Counted from the first letter of the stretch, positions 1-8,592 are shown. The stretch: 64,000 bases of DNA from Dysgonomonadaceae bacterium PH5-43 (GCA_029916745.1 JARXWK010000001.1:62001-126000), one strand, 5' to 3'. Notes: generated by a model from the sequence alone, not told the origin. A program made the numbers and translations.

Positions 1-424
1 AAAGCAATCCGTCTATCCCCATAGATACTTCCGATACAACGTAAGAACCTATGGGAGCAAACGGTTGAAGACCTCCCGAAGTACCTATTCTAACTAAAGT
101 TAGCTGCTTAAATTCATCTTTTACTTCACGAGTTTTCAGATTAATATTAGCCAAAGCATCAAGTTCAGTCATCACTATATCAATATTATCACAGCCTATA
201 CCATGCGATAAGGCTGTGATACGTTTACCTTTGTAAGTTCCGGTGATAGTTCTGAACTCTCTACTTTGCTGATCGAATTCAACATTATCGAAATACTGAG
301 CTACTTTAGCTACTCGCTCAGGGTCGCCCATCATCACCACTCTATCTGCTAACTGTTCTGGAAGCAAATGAAGATGAAAGATAGTGCCATCAGCATTAAT
401 AGGAAGTTGATCAGGAGATATCAT
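1..424 (-). CDS. Nucleoside phosphorylase (uridine phosphorylase-like), 3' part missing
   Basis: I translated this from the minus strand. It is open from the ATG at 424 to the window edge, so the C-terminal half is missing. The family splits nucleosides with phosphate into free base and ribose-1-phosphate in cytosolic salvage. Visible motifs are GDPERV (residues 33-38, the phosphate-binding loop), a SHGIGCDN segment near residue 75, and RIGTSGGL near residue 115, which fit the PNP/UDP phosphorylase family and resemble uridine phosphorylases most. The start lies two bases after the stop of floA, so it is probably the last gene seen of a four-gene minus-strand cluster. Substrate (uridine or purine nucleosides) cannot be settled from this half. 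Confidence 0.85.
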   Translation of the reverse strand, partial: MISPDQLPINADGTIFHLHLLPEQLADRVVMMGDPERVAKVAQYFDNVEFDQQSREFRTITGTYKGKRITALSHGIGCDNIDIVMTELDALANINLKTREVKDEFKQLTLVRIGTSGGLQPFAPIGSYVVSEVSMGIDGLL

Positions 425-426
425 TA

Positions 427-1416
427 TTATTTATTTTGTTGTGGCTTATTAGGTTTAGCTATTGCATCTCTCATATCGGTATCAGCCTGGATATTCTTCA
501 TTTTATAATAATCCATAATACCTAAATTTCCGTTTCTGAAAGCTTCTGCCATAGCTTTAGGCACTTCAGCTTCAGCCTCAATCACTTTAGCACGAGCCTC
601 TTGAGCTTTAGCTTTCATCTCTTGTTCTAAAGCAACAGCCATAGCACGACGCTCTTCTGCTCTTGCTTGAGCAATATTTTTGTCTGCCTGAGCTTGATCC
701 ATCTGAAGTTCAGCTCCAATATTCTTACCTATATCAATATCCGCTATATCAATGGAAAGAATTTCAAAAGCAGTACCTGCATCTAAGCCTTTTTTCAATA
801 CAACTTTAGATATGCTATCTGGTTCTTCTAATACTTCAGCGTGAGTTTCCTGTGCTCCAATAGAAGCAATAATACCTTCGCCTACACGAGCAATAACGGT
901 TTCTTCGCCTGCCCCTCCAACTAATTGTTTGATGTTGGCGCGAACTGTTATACGAGCGCGAACTAATAATTGAATACCATTCTTAGCCACTGCTGCAATA
1001 GCTGGCGTGTCAATAACTTTAGGATTTACCGACATTTGCACTGCATTAAACACATCACGACCAGCCAAGTCTATTGCTGTTGCCATTTGAAAAGTCAAAT
1101 CGATATTTGCTTTTTCTGCCGAAACTAAAGCATGAACTACTCTTTCTACATGACCTCCTGCCAAGTAGTGAGCCTCCAATAAGTCTCTCGTTATGTTTTT
1201 TAACCCTGCCTTATGCGCCTCAATCATTGCATTAACAATCACTGGGGGTGGCACTTTCCTTAATCTCATTAAGAACAGTTGAATTAACGAGATATTAACT
1301 CCCGATGCCTTTGCGTTTATCCATAACACAAAAGGCACGTAGTAAAAGAATATCGACAACAATACTATTGCCGCTATAACCAATACTACCCAAAGAAACA
1401 TTCCTGATTCTACCAT
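427..1416 (-). CDS. floA: Flotillin-like protein FloA
   Basis: Membrane scaffold protein of the FloA/YqfA (UPF0365) family, which organises functional membrane microdomains. The 329 residues match the family length. There is one N-terminal hydrophobic segment (about residues 7-30), then a PHB/SPFH-like region beginning with [14 protein letters not shown], a conserved [11 protein letters not shown] stretch near residue 180, and an Ala/Glu-rich coiled-coil tail (about 240-300, many AEA and KAQEARAK repeats). It lies 25 bases downstream of an NfeD-like gene, the usual partner, and runs directly into the nucleoside phosphorylase gene. The start at ATG 1416 precedes the hydrophobic segment. Confidence 0.95.
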   Translation of the reverse strand: MVESGMFLWVVLVIAAIVLLSIFFYYVPFVLWINAKASGVNISLIQLFLMRLRKVPPPVIVNAMIEAHKAGLKNITRDLLEAHYLAGGHVERVVHALVSAEKANIDLTFQMATAIDLAGRDVFNAVQMSVNPKVIDTPAIAAVAKNGIQLLVRARITVRANIKQLVGGAGEETVIARVGEGIIASIGAQETHAEVLEEPDSISKVVLKKGLDAGTAFEILSIDIADIDIGKNIGAELQMDQAQADKNIAQARAEERRAMAVALEQEMKAKAQEARAKVIEAEAEVPKAMAEAFRNGNLGIMDYYKMKNIQADTDMRDAIAKPNKPQQNK

Positions 1417-1441
1417 AAATTTGTTTTTAAATTGTTTATAT

Positions 1442-1906
1442 TCACTTCGTTTTTACCAATAATTGCGTAGGCGATACTTTTACCACCACAATGGGGGTAT
1501 CTTCGTTTATAAAATCGCCTATAGATTTCCCTTCTATAACAACACCATTCACTTTAACCTTACCTATAGGGTTTAGTCGCGATATAGTTACACCTTCATC
1601 TCCTACTTCATAATTTGTCTGCGATTCGCTTGCTACTGTTGAGCTTATATCTGTTTTCAAAGCTATAGAATCTAAAGCTTTCGACTTTATCAGATATACT
1701 ACTGCCAACAATGTTACTACCGATACCACCGCTACAGTTATTATACCTGCTGTTGTCCCTAAGCTACTAAAAGCATAAAATATCCCACCAAGAGCAAACA
1801 CTGCCCCTATTATAGCAGCTATAGTGACTCCCGGTATAAGAAATATTTCTACCAATATCAGGAGTATTCCCAATATACATAATGTAACTACAATAAATAT
1901 ATCCAT
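1442..1906 (-). CDS. NfeD-like membrane protein, partner of FloA
   Basis: A 154-residue protein with three or so hydrophobic segments in residues 1-72 ([20 protein letters not shown], then an [15 protein letters not shown] segment and a [20 protein letters not shown] segment) followed by a soluble C-terminal OB-fold-like domain ending in [12 protein letters not shown]. This is the short NfeD1b form without the N-terminal serine protease domain. NfeD proteins are encoded next to flotillins or stomatins and are thought to act with them in the membrane. The gene is only four bases after the stop of the TPR protein gene and 25 bases before floA, so the three are probably co-transcribed. Confidence 0.88.
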   Translation of the reverse strand: MDIFIVVTLCILGILLILVEIFLIPGVTIAAIIGAVFALGGIFYAFSSLGTTAGIITVAVVSVVTLLAVVYLIKSKALDSIALKTDISSTVASESQTNYEVGDEGVTISRLNPIGKVKVNGVVIEGKSIGDFINEDTPIVVVKVSPTQLLVKTK

Positions 1907-1910
1907 ATCG

Positions 1911-3317
1911 TTATTTTCTTAAATATTTAATTTCAAAATTACGTGCATTTCGTTGTGTTTCTTCTAATTGCAATATTAAAGATTCTATCTTAGATTCTTT
2001 TGAAAGTATATTAGAGTTTAATCTCTGATTACTTCTATTGCCTTTCGCAAATTCTTTTCTATGCTCTTCTAATTCTTTATTTAATACCTCAATTGAGTTT
2101 TCTATTTGTTGCGATTTCAAAAAAGCCTGCTTAGCTGCATCATTCTCAAAATCATCTAATGTGTAATAAATAATTTTATCATTTATGACAAAGAAAAACT
2201 CTCTCTTCTTTATGTTTTGTTCCTCTTTTAGGTTTTTATGCAATTGAGCAATGTAAGACTTATAATCCATTTGATTGTTCCACGAGTCTTTTATTGATGT
2301 TATTTTAGCCCTGTTTATCAGTTCATCATTGTTGTTGCTATTAATAGAAATAACCTCTCTATTCGGAATAAATGTATAAATCACAACTTTATCAATCGGT
2401 TGGTATCTATCTGTAGCAAAGTATCCTACATTATTTATTTCATCTATTACCATCATATAATCGTTATATATAGAGTTGAAAGGCATACCCATTTGGTTTG
2501 GAGTAAAATAAGAGTCATTATTTGCATTATATCGAGTAATAAACAAATCGTACCCTCCTATCGAATTATTCCCTGTAGATGCAAAATATATAGTTATACC
2601 ATCTTGAAGTACAAACGGATAATTATCATTAGATATAGAATCGTTAGAAAGAGATAGATGCCTTTTATCAGTCCAATTGTTTTGCAAATTAATTTCTGAA
2701 TATAGTTGAAGCCTATCTCCTTCTTTATCGGCAAAATATCTTTTGTCATTTAAATGATTAGTATAAACCACTTTATCTCCTCGCATCTCTAATATACCAC
2801 ATTCTTGACTAAAAGAATAAGCTCTTAAGAAGTTGTTTTTATCGATAATTACACTGTCTATAATCTGAATATCTTCGCAGTTAGACAATAATCGAGCTGC
2901 TCTTTGCGAACGATCAATAAGAGGAGTTACTGCATCGGCAGCGATTTCTTTCTTTTCCTTAATTAAAGCTTCTTTGTATTTTGTAAACGCAGCAGCCGAC
3001 TCTTCAAATTCATACAATAGATAATGAGCTTTACCCAAAGAGTTGTACGCCTCTATTAGTTTTTTACTTGCAGCAAAAGTAAGATACTGTTTAGAATCCT
3101 CTACTCGACCAGTTTCTAACAAACACGTTCCATACCATTGATTGTAAGACGCATTTTTAGGTGACGACTTTATGGCTTTTTCAAAAGCAGGCAAAGCTTC
3201 AGCAAACTTTCCTTCTAAATACAATCCCTTTCCTTCGTTGAGCGTCTGAGCATTTATTGAAAATGAAAAGCTAAAAGCAATAACTAAAGTATATATTATG
3301 TAATTTATTTTTTTCAC
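1911..3317 (-). CDS. Secreted TPR/beta-propeller protein of unknown role, GTG start
   Basis: An open frame runs from an ATG at 3380, but I choose the in-frame GTG at 3315-3317. It gives a clean signal peptide (VKKINYIIYTLVIAFSFSFS followed by INA-Q), and a good promoter (-7 box 3342-3349) lies between the two candidates, so a transcript from it could not include the ATG. The mature protein has TPR-like helices (EGKGLYLEGKFAEALPAFEK and the next about 90 residues), then a PD40-like beta-propeller region (YPFVLQDGITIYFAST, then GGYDLFITRYN) and a coiled-coil C-terminus. The TPR plus PD40 arrangement resembles PorE-type envelope proteins, but no OmpA-like domain follows. It heads the cluster with nfeD-like and floA genes. 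Precise function is unknown. Confidence 0.72.
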   Translation of the reverse strand: MKKINYIIYTLVIAFSFSFSINAQTLNEGKGLYLEGKFAEALPAFEKAIKSSPKNASYNQWYGTCLLETGRVEDSKQYLTFAASKKLIEAYNSLGKAHYLLYEFEESAAAFTKYKEALIKEKKEIAADAVTPLIDRSQRAARLLSNCEDIQIIDSVIIDKNNFLRAYSFSQECGILEMRGDKVVYTNHLNDKRYFADKEGDRLQLYSEINLQNNWTDKRHLSLSNDSISNDNYPFVLQDGITIYFASTGNNSIGGYDLFITRYNANNDSYFTPNQMGMPFNSIYNDYMMVIDEINNVGYFATDRYQPIDKVVIYTFIPNREVISINSNNNDELINRAKITSIKDSWNNQMDYKSYIAQLHKNLKEEQNIKKREFFFVINDKIIYYTLDDFENDAAKQAFLKSQQIENSIEVLNKELEEHRKEFAKGNRSNQRLNSNILSKESKIESLILQLEETQRNARNFEIKYLRK

Positions 3318-3341
3318 TACAATTCTAAATCTAATTGCTTT

Positions 3342-3368
3342 CAAAGTTAATGATTTTTTTGAAAACAA
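3342..3368 (-). promoter_or_regulatory. Promoter of the TPR-nfeD-floA cluster
   Basis: On the minus strand TAACTTTG (3342-3349) matches the Bacteroidetes -7 box TAnnTTTG, with TTG at 3366-3368 at suitable distance for the -33 element. Predicted transcription start near 3336, giving a leader of about 18 bases to the GTG at 3317 and excluding the upstream ATG at 3380. Confidence 0.7.
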
Positions 3369-3460
3369 TGTAAGTTGCACTCTTTTTATTAGAGCAATAG
3401 CATTAAAATCTTATATTTTCAACTTTTTTATATACACAGAAAGAAAAAGCCATAAAAAGA

Positions 3461-3492
3461 TTTGCATAATAAAAAAATAGTCCATACCTTTG
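3461..3492 (+). promoter_or_regulatory. Promoter of tRNA-Arg
   Basis: TTTG at 3461-3464 and TACCTTTG at 3485-3492, separated by 20 bases, form a near-perfect Bacteroidetes promoter. The tRNA begins 18 bases after the -7 box. Confidence 0.8.
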
Positions 3493-3510
3493 CACCGCAA
3501 ACAAAAATAA

Positions 3511-3584
3511 GGCTCCGTGGCTCAACTGAATAGAGCATCTGACTACGGATCAGAAGGTTACAGGTTTGAATCCTGTCGGGGTCA
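3511..3584 (+). tRNA. tRNA-Arg (anticodon ACG)
   Basis: The acceptor stem pairs GGCTCCG with CGGGGTC (one G-T pair), the anticodon arm is TCTGA-CTACGGA-TCAGA with ACG in the loop, and the T arm is ACAGG-TTTGAAT-CCTGT. Discriminator A at 3584; CCA is not encoded. It has its own promoter upstream and a terminator just downstream, so it is a single-gene unit. Confidence 0.93.
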
Positions 3585-3590
3585 CAAAGA

Positions 3591-3626
3591 AAAGCACTTA
3601 GTCAATAGATTAGGTGCTTTTTTTTT
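3591..3626 (+). terminator. Rho-independent terminator after tRNA-Arg
   Basis: AAAGCACTTA (3591-3600) pairs with TAGGTGCTTT (3611-3620) with one wobble, followed by a run of T to 3626. Confidence 0.8.
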
Positions 3627-3690
3627 GCACAAAGGTCGAATTTTCAGGCAAGCCCCAATCTCTTACTCCACTCTTTCCTATTAAAATTAA

Positions 3691-3848
3691 TTGTTTCATT
3701 CTTTGAAAGTACTTGTTTTACACTATTAAAACAACCTGTTTCATACTTTGAAAAAATTTGTTTCATACAAGTGAAATTACTTGTTTCATATAGGTGAAAC
3801 ACTTTGTTTCATACTATTGAAACTACTTGTTTCACACGGGTGAAACAA
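3691..3848. repeat. Array A: seven units of 22-23 bp with core TTGTTTCA...TGAAA
   Basis: TTGTTT-type starts occur at 3691, 3713, 3736, 3758, 3781, 3804 and 3827, so the pitch is 22-23 bp throughout. Most units contain an imperfect inverted repeat GTTTCA-N5-TGAAAC; the five middle bases vary from unit to unit. There is no open frame here. It fills most of the gap between the tRNA-Arg terminator and the tRNA-Ser terminator. The stretch 3627-3690 and 3849-3949 shows nothing else I can name. Confidence 0.85.
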
Positions 3849-3949
3849 ATTTAGCTCTGTATGTTAACGTTTTTAGTTGACTGTTATTTGTCTTAAAGGG
3901 TTACAGTTATAACTCCGTCTAAACATATTGCACTTTTATTGCACCTAAA

Positions 3950-3984
3950 TAAAAAAAGGGGCTTTGCAGCATTTGCAAAACCCC
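3950..3984 (-). terminator. Rho-independent terminator after tRNA-Ser
   Basis: On the minus strand GGGGTTTTGCA pairs with TGCAAAGCCCC (3958-3984, one mismatch) and is followed by a T run at 3957-3950. It begins ten bases after the tRNA-Ser 3' end. Confidence 0.82.
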
Positions 3985-3993
3985 TCTACAATG

Positions 3994-4080
3994 CAGAGAA
4001 GAAGGGATTCGAACCCTCGAAACGTTTTCACGTTTACACGCTTTCCAGGCGTGCCTCTTCAACCACTCGAGCACCTCTCT
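3994..4080 (-). tRNA. tRNA-Ser (anticodon GGA)
   Basis: Minus-strand class II tRNA of 87 bases. Acceptor AGAGAGG pairs with CTTCTCT; the anticodon arm is CACGC-CTGGAAA-GCGTG with GGA in the loop; a long variable arm with AACGTGAAAACGTT follows, then the T arm GAGGG-TTCGAAT-CCCTT. Discriminator G at 3994; CCA is not encoded. Confidence 0.93.
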
Positions 4081-4093
4081 TTGTCCGAAGCCA

Positions 4094-4101
4094 CAAAATT
4101 A
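4094..4101 (-). promoter_or_regulatory. -7 box upstream of tRNA-Ser
   Basis: TAATTTTG on the minus strand, 13 bases before the tRNA 5' end. No clear -33 TTG is seen. Confidence 0.55.
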
Positions 4102-4143
4102 CATAAAATATTCCTATTTATAAGCGTATATACCGAAAAAGCA

Positions 4144-4728
4144 TTAAGGCAACCAAGCTAAACTATTTGTTAGCGGATTGGTTTTTCTCCACAACTCTAA
4201 TTCTTCGTAAGTTTTCACCTTGCCTGTAAAAACAGCGTGGTATATCTCTATCCCAGGTATAAATACACCGCTAGGCACATCGTATTTAATTTGAAGAATT
4301 GTTTGTTTAATCTCTGGTGTTAGCTTTTTTGTTATAGCATCGGTAGCTTGCTCCACTGTTCCGTCGTATTTTGAACCCTTACGAATGTGAATTATATCAA
4401 ACTTCCACACATTATGATTTTTATCTTCATACAATGTATGCCATTCTATACACTCTTCTTCTGTATTGATTCCGTTTATATACTGAATTTCTTTTAGTGA
4501 TAGTTTTTCTGCTAATTCTTGCATAACAGAGAAACTCTCAGATATATCAAGTTTATCGGTATATATATGCATATCTATATCTAAATTTTTCATTAACAGA
4601 CCCGATTTAAGCGAACCTACAATATTAACGGTTGCTCCGATACGCTCCCAAGTCTGAATTATATGTGTATCTGCTAATATGTCTCTTGCCAATTGCTGAT
4701 TACGTTCGGCGATTTTAATAATATCCAT
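4144..4728 (-). CDS. Nucleotidyltransferase-fold protein of unknown substrate
   Basis: A 194-residue cytosolic protein. Residues about 37-57 (VGSLKSGLLMKNLDIDMHIY) carry the GS-X(n)-D-X-D signature of the polymerase-beta-like nucleotidyltransferase fold, and a third acidic position may be in the WKFDIIHIRKG segment near residue 105. The C-terminal part (LKIKYDVPSG, GIEIYHAV, YEELELW) is shared with small hypothetical proteins of Bacteroidetes. The gene is alone, between tRNA-Ser and a lipoprotein gene on the same strand. I do not know its substrate; the fold assignment rests on the motif alone. Confidence 0.65.
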   Translation of the reverse strand: MDIIKIAERNQQLARDILADTHIIQTWERIGATVNIVGSLKSGLLMKNLDIDMHIYTDKLDISESFSVMQELAEKLSLKEIQYINGINTEEECIEWHTLYEDKNHNVWKFDIIHIRKGSKYDGTVEQATDAITKKLTPEIKQTILQIKYDVPSGVFIPGIEIYHAVFTGKVKTYEELELWRKTNPLTNSLAWLP

Positions 4729-4746
4729 AATTGTTTTAAAATTACA

Positions 4747-4777
4747 CAGGTCTGCTTATTAAACATAAACAGACCTG
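4747..4777 (-). terminator. Probable terminator after the LEA-like lipoprotein gene
   Basis: CAGGTCTG (4747-4754) pairs with CAGACCTG (4770-4777). On the minus strand it is followed by an A/T-rich stretch but only a weak T run, so termination efficiency is uncertain. Confidence 0.45.
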
Positions 4778-4796
4778 CTAAAAGGTTTATTGATAA

Positions 4797-5390
4797 TTAT
4801 TTTTTATTCAACTGAAACGATACAGGAATGTAAGTTGGACTGCTAATAACCTTACCTCCAATATTAAAATTAGGTTTAAGCTTCACTGTTACATCGCTTG
4901 TGTTAGAGCCAATTCCTGCAAAATTAAATGCTAAATTTTTGATAGACTCTAATGATTCTCCGTTTAATACTTTCTTTAAGTCGAACGACATTCCAATAGG
5001 AAGCACTGCCGAACTACCGCCTGCTACCTGTAAAGCTTGATCGAGAAATCCAGTTGTCATTTCACGACCATCTATTTCTAAAACATACGCCATACCGCTT
5101 AGTAAAGCTGTGGTAGTTCCTGGATTGTTCACATTTAAGTTTAATGTAAAATTTAGAGGAAGAGATCCGTTCGAACTTGAAAAAGCCGATGTCAATGATA
5201 ATAAATTAGTTGGAGTTAATGATGATAAACTTGTTGCATTTTGTAAGTTAATCCCATTCAAAGTTAATCCTGAGATAGAACTATAATCATACTTACATTG
5301 TGTAAGTTGATAATAACCTGCGGCTTGCTCTGCCACATTACAAGAAAACATAGTTATTGCAACAATAACGAGAGTAATAATTTTTTTCAT
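4797..5390 (-). CDS. Lipoprotein with LEA type 2-like beta-sandwich
   Basis: The N-terminus MKKIITLVIVAITMFSC is a lipoprotein signal with the Cys at residue 17. The mature part is rich in Ser, Thr, Leu and Asn and contains a stretch (about residues 80-115) LNFTLNLNVNNPGTTTALLSGMAYVLEIDG typical of LEA14/WHy domains, in which NPN/NPG turns follow a beta-strand. Such proteins are widespread envelope lipoproteins without an established role. Promoter -7 box TACCTTTG lies at 5421-5428. It stands alone between the nucleotidyltransferase-like gene and the phosphoesterase gene. Confidence 0.75.
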   Translation of the reverse strand: MKKIITLVIVAITMFSCNVAEQAAGYYQLTQCKYDYSSISGLTLNGINLQNATSLSSLTPTNLLSLTSAFSSSNGSLPLNFTLNLNVNNPGTTTALLSGMAYVLEIDGREMTTGFLDQALQVAGGSSAVLPIGMSFDLKKVLNGESLESIKNLAFNFAGIGSNTSDVTVKLKPNFNIGGKVISSPTYIPVSFQLNKK

Positions 5391-5420
5391 GTATTCAAAT
5401 GTTTATTTATGTTTACGCCA

Positions 5421-5428
5421 CAAAGGTA
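5421..5428 (-). promoter_or_regulatory. -7 box of the LEA-like lipoprotein gene
   Basis: TACCTTTG on the minus strand, 31 bases before the ATG at 5390; no clear -33 TTG. Confidence 0.6.
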
Positions 5429-5472
5429 ATACTTTTATCGCATATTATATCTGCTAATAGTTAAAGTAAGGG

Positions 5473-6984
5473 TTACAACTGTATTGATTTAACCTCTACA
5501 ACACCTATGCCCTCTCTCATTAATACCATAAATACTTTTCCTTCAGGAAAATACCCTGCTATATACTCTTTAAAATTACCATTAGTGTGCGAATGAGTGT
5601 AAATTGCTTCGGAGTGATTATGCCCTGCAAAGAAAGCAGGATTTTTTGTTGAACGAATTAATTCTTTTAATTTATTTCGTTTTTTTTCTGCGGTATTCCA
5701 AGCTCCTTTGTTTGAATCTTGACTTTTGCCATTACCATTTTGATTGAGCCACCACTTATCTGCGGTATTAAACGGATAATGTTGTACCCAAACTGCGGCA
5801 TCGTTTTTCCAACCAGAATTAATCTTACTCGTTAAAGGATTAATAATTTCATCATCGGGAGCATAAAAGTCGGCATTGCCTGCTCCTATGCCTGCCCATA
5901 AATCAACTCCGTAAGGACATTGAAACCAATAATTCTGTCCCATATAAAACCTAACATTTCTAAATTTGAAAACAAAGGGGCTTACTTGCTTATACTGAGA
6001 GTGAAAATATTCAACGTTAGTAATTCCTAATTTTTCACTTCTACTTATATAAGTGTTACAAACATTTAAGGTTCTATCATTACTTGAAACGCCATCGTAT
6101 GTATAACCGCGACTATCATCTCCCCAATAATCTGGTTCCCAATCGTGATTCCCATAAATAGTAATAAAAGGAATGCCTGCGTCAATTACTTGCTTAAAAA
6201 CATAATCAAAGTCATCTAAACTACCTCCCCTATCTTGGTCCATATCTCCTGCCATAATAACAAGTTCGGTTTTGGGTGTAACAAAATTGTAATTAGAATA
6301 TTTATATTCTGGATAATTATGAATGTTAATCATTTTCTTTACATACTCTTTCATTTTATCGGAACTATTATTTCGCATATTAATTTCCGAATCGGCACAT
6401 ACAATCACCGTAAACCAATTGTTTAGAAAAACAGTTGTTTTGTATTTAGTAACTTCTCCATTTTCTGCTGTTACTGTAAACTCAACTTCCTTACTATCTT
6501 CAACCTTAATCGTAGCTGGGTCGGGCGATATAGTTGCGCCTTTAGGAAGATTTACATCAAATTTTGCTTTCGACAAATCAATATTCTTATCCACTAAAAA
6601 CCATTTATTAGTTAATGACGACAGTGATTCTGTAGGCTTTATATTTGTGCTATTAACCTTTAAGCTCAATTCTAACCAAGTTCCTGAATAAGCTTCTCGA
6701 GACAAGGCAAAATCAGGAATTGTATTTGCAGGATATGTATCATATGCTGATATTTTCACGTTCTTCACATTCAGATTTACTATATTAGGACAGTTATCTC
6801 TGAGGTAGAAAAAGTCTCGTGCGTCCATAAATCCAGATACCTGCAAATATCGAACTGTTTCTGGAGTTTTAAGCAATTCGCTTAGTTTACCTGGTTCTGT
6901 AGTTACAATAGACTGAGTAGTTTGCGCTGTTATTGTTTGGATAAAAAAGCAAAATAGAAATATTATGTATATCTGTTGTTTCAT
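5473..6984 (-). CDS. Secreted calcineurin-like metallophosphoesterase
   Basis: A 503-residue exported protein with signal peptide MKQQIYIIFLFCFFIQTITA-Q. Residues about 110-185 form an Ig-like module (KGATISPDPATIKVEDSKEVEFTVTAENG). The catalytic domain follows and keeps the metal-binding pattern: MAGDMDQDRGG near residue 247, IYGNHDWEPDYW near 278, QHYPF near 400 and FFAGHNHSEAIY near 455. The substrate could be a nucleotide, phospholipid or other phosphoester. It lies nine bases after the stop of the ricin-like gene, so the two are likely one operon whose products work together outside the inner membrane. The C-terminus does not show a clear sorting domain. Confidence 0.85.
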   Translation of the reverse strand: MKQQIYIIFLFCFFIQTITAQTTQSIVTTEPGKLSELLKTPETVRYLQVSGFMDARDFFYLRDNCPNIVNLNVKNVKISAYDTYPANTIPDFALSREAYSGTWLELSLKVNSTNIKPTESLSSLTNKWFLVDKNIDLSKAKFDVNLPKGATISPDPATIKVEDSKEVEFTVTAENGEVTKYKTTVFLNNWFTVIVCADSEINMRNNSSDKMKEYVKKMINIHNYPEYKYSNYNFVTPKTELVIMAGDMDQDRGGSLDDFDYVFKQVIDAGIPFITIYGNHDWEPDYWGDDSRGYTYDGVSSNDRTLNVCNTYISRSEKLGITNVEYFHSQYKQVSPFVFKFRNVRFYMGQNYWFQCPYGVDLWAGIGAGNADFYAPDDEIINPLTSKINSGWKNDAAVWVQHYPFNTADKWWLNQNGNGKSQDSNKGAWNTAEKKRNKLKELIRSTKNPAFFAGHNHSEAIYTHSHTNGNFKEYIAGYFPEGKVFMVLMREGIGVVEVKSIQL

Positions 6985-6993
6985 AATGATTTG

Positions 6994-8418
6994 TTATTGA
7001 GTTATAATTATTTTTTCACTATTATCTTGTTGGCTTACAATATAAAATCCCGATGGAAGAGTTATATCTAATATACCCTCTTGTGATGGCATAAAGCGTT
7101 GTTGCACTCCCGTTATAGAGACTATGCTAACTTCAACTCCTGATGTAAGTCCCGAAATAATAAGATTGTTTCCCGAAGTTGTTATCGTCCATTTTGGAGC
7201 AGTAACATCTGCAATATTGGTAAAGTTTTTCCACTTAAAAACACTCCATTCTTTTACACTTCTCCACTTATTAACAATACTCGCATTCTGATTATCTAAC
7301 TCCACATATATATTTTCAGGTGTTGAAAAAGCATTTTTCCCATATTGTGGAGGATTAGAAAAAGGGAACATTAACTTTTCCAATGAAGAACAATAAAAGA
7401 AAGCCCCTTCGCCAATAGCCGTACACGTTGGTAATTGAAGGTTCTTTAGTTTAGTACACCCAATAGATTCTTTGATTTTGCCATCAGCCTCCTGTAAATC
7501 AGTCATCTTTTCAGGTTTAACAAATACTAATGAATTATTTTGGTCTCCAAGTTTCCATTCTCCAAGCAAACGATTAATACCCGGACTTTCCCACTGATTC
7601 ATACATTTCTGAGTTTCAACACGCTGCAACTCCAATGCAGGAGCATAATTTGTGTTTGTGGTAAACAGAATTTCAAATGTCGAATAATTGTTAGCACTTG
7701 TTTGGAAATAGTTTCCTGAATAGTATATTTTATTTCCAAGTTTACTTTCTATAATATATCCTTCGGGGGTACTTATTACTTTCCACAACTGCGAATCTTG
7801 CTTGCGAGCAACTTTTGTCTTTAAGAACTTCCCATCTCCTATATCTTGTAGAACCGTGCCACCTCCTCTCTTGAATTGAATATAATACCAAATTTCATCA
7901 TTCAAAGAACTTTCTTCTGGTATTAAATCAGTGTTAGGATCTTGAGCTATAAACAGCAACACATTACTTTTATCTCCTGCTTTCCATTGTCCTAACTCTC
8001 TATCTACGCCAGCTTTTTCCCATTGGTTGATACAGAGTGATTGCCCAACTTGTTGTAATTCCCACGCAGGAGCATAACTTGTATTTGACGTAGAAATCAA
8101 CTTAAATTTCACATAAGAAGTGGCGTTTGCTTGAAAACGATCAGAAGTGTAGTTTATCTTTCTTCCATTTTTACTAACTATTATGTAATTATCTTTTTCG
8201 CCAGTAAACTTCCAAAGCTGAGAAGCATTGCCTTCTATTTTTGCTTTGGTCTGCAAATTTGCATTATTACCCATATCTTGAATAACATTGCCGCCATTGC
8301 TAAACTTAAGGTAATACCAATGCTCTACAGCATCAGTACTAAGTTTTGGTCGTATTTGTGCATTCAGTAAGTTTACCGAAAACAACATTATAATTAAGAG
8401 TAAACATTTGTCTTTCAT
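6994..8418 (-). CDS. Secreted protein with two ricin-type repeats and a C-terminal sorting-like domain
   Basis: Signal peptide MKDKCLLLIIMLFSVNLLNA-Q is followed by two homologous modules of about 125 residues (about 31-160 and 175-300). Both show YYLKF/YYIQF-xxGG, Q-DxG, SQLWK, CINQWE/CMNQWE and LGQWKxGD, the pattern of ricin-B-like beta-trefoil carbohydrate-binding domains. A short leucine-rich BspA-like piece follows (about 315-375, CTAIGEGAFFYCSSLEKL). The last 65 residues (ISGLTSGVEVSIVSITGVQQ to GFYIVSQ and SEKIIITQ) resemble a type IX secretion sorting domain. It is the first gene of a pair with the secreted metallophosphoesterase, suggesting glycan binding plus hydrolysis at the cell surface. 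Confidence 0.7.
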   Translation of the reverse strand: MKDKCLLLIIMLFSVNLLNAQIRPKLSTDAVEHWYYLKFSNGGNVIQDMGNNANLQTKAKIEGNASQLWKFTGEKDNYIIVSKNGRKINYTSDRFQANATSYVKFKLISTSNTSYAPAWELQQVGQSLCINQWEKAGVDRELGQWKAGDKSNVLLFIAQDPNTDLIPEESSLNDEIWYYIQFKRGGGTVLQDIGDGKFLKTKVARKQDSQLWKVISTPEGYIIESKLGNKIYYSGNYFQTSANNYSTFEILFTTNTNYAPALELQRVETQKCMNQWESPGINRLLGEWKLGDQNNSLVFVKPEKMTDLQEADGKIKESIGCTKLKNLQLPTCTAIGEGAFFYCSSLEKLMFPFSNPPQYGKNAFSTPENIYVELDNQNASIVNKWRSVKEWSVFKWKNFTNIADVTAPKWTITTSGNNLIISGLTSGVEVSIVSITGVQQRFMPSQEGILDITLPSGFYIVSQQDNSEKIIITQ

Positions 8419-8443
8419 TAGATTATAAATTTAGATATGAGGG

Positions 8444-8451
8444 CAAATATA
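8444..8451 (-). promoter_or_regulatory. -7 box of the ricin-like/phosphoesterase pair
   Basis: TATATTTG on the minus strand, 26 bases before the ATG at 8418; the -33 element is not clear. Confidence 0.55.
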
Positions 8452-8558
8452 GTTAAATAAAACGATACATATATAAATTGCAGCTAAAAAAGTATTCTCT
8501 ATGTTCTATGTTTTGTAAAAAAATTGCTTACAAATATAATTTTAATAGAATATTTTAG

Positions 8559-8566
8559 TACGTTTG
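8559..8566 (+). promoter_or_regulatory. -7 box of the MG2-domain protein gene
   Basis: TACGTTTG lies 27 bases before the ATG at 8593 and downstream of an alternative ATG at 8524, which decides the start in favour of 8593. Confidence 0.6.
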
Positions 8567-8592
8567 CCTTATCATTTTTAATAAATCAATCA

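Noticed and set aside
3964-4161. 65-residue plus-strand ORF
   Set aside because: It is the antisense of tRNA-Ser and its terminator.
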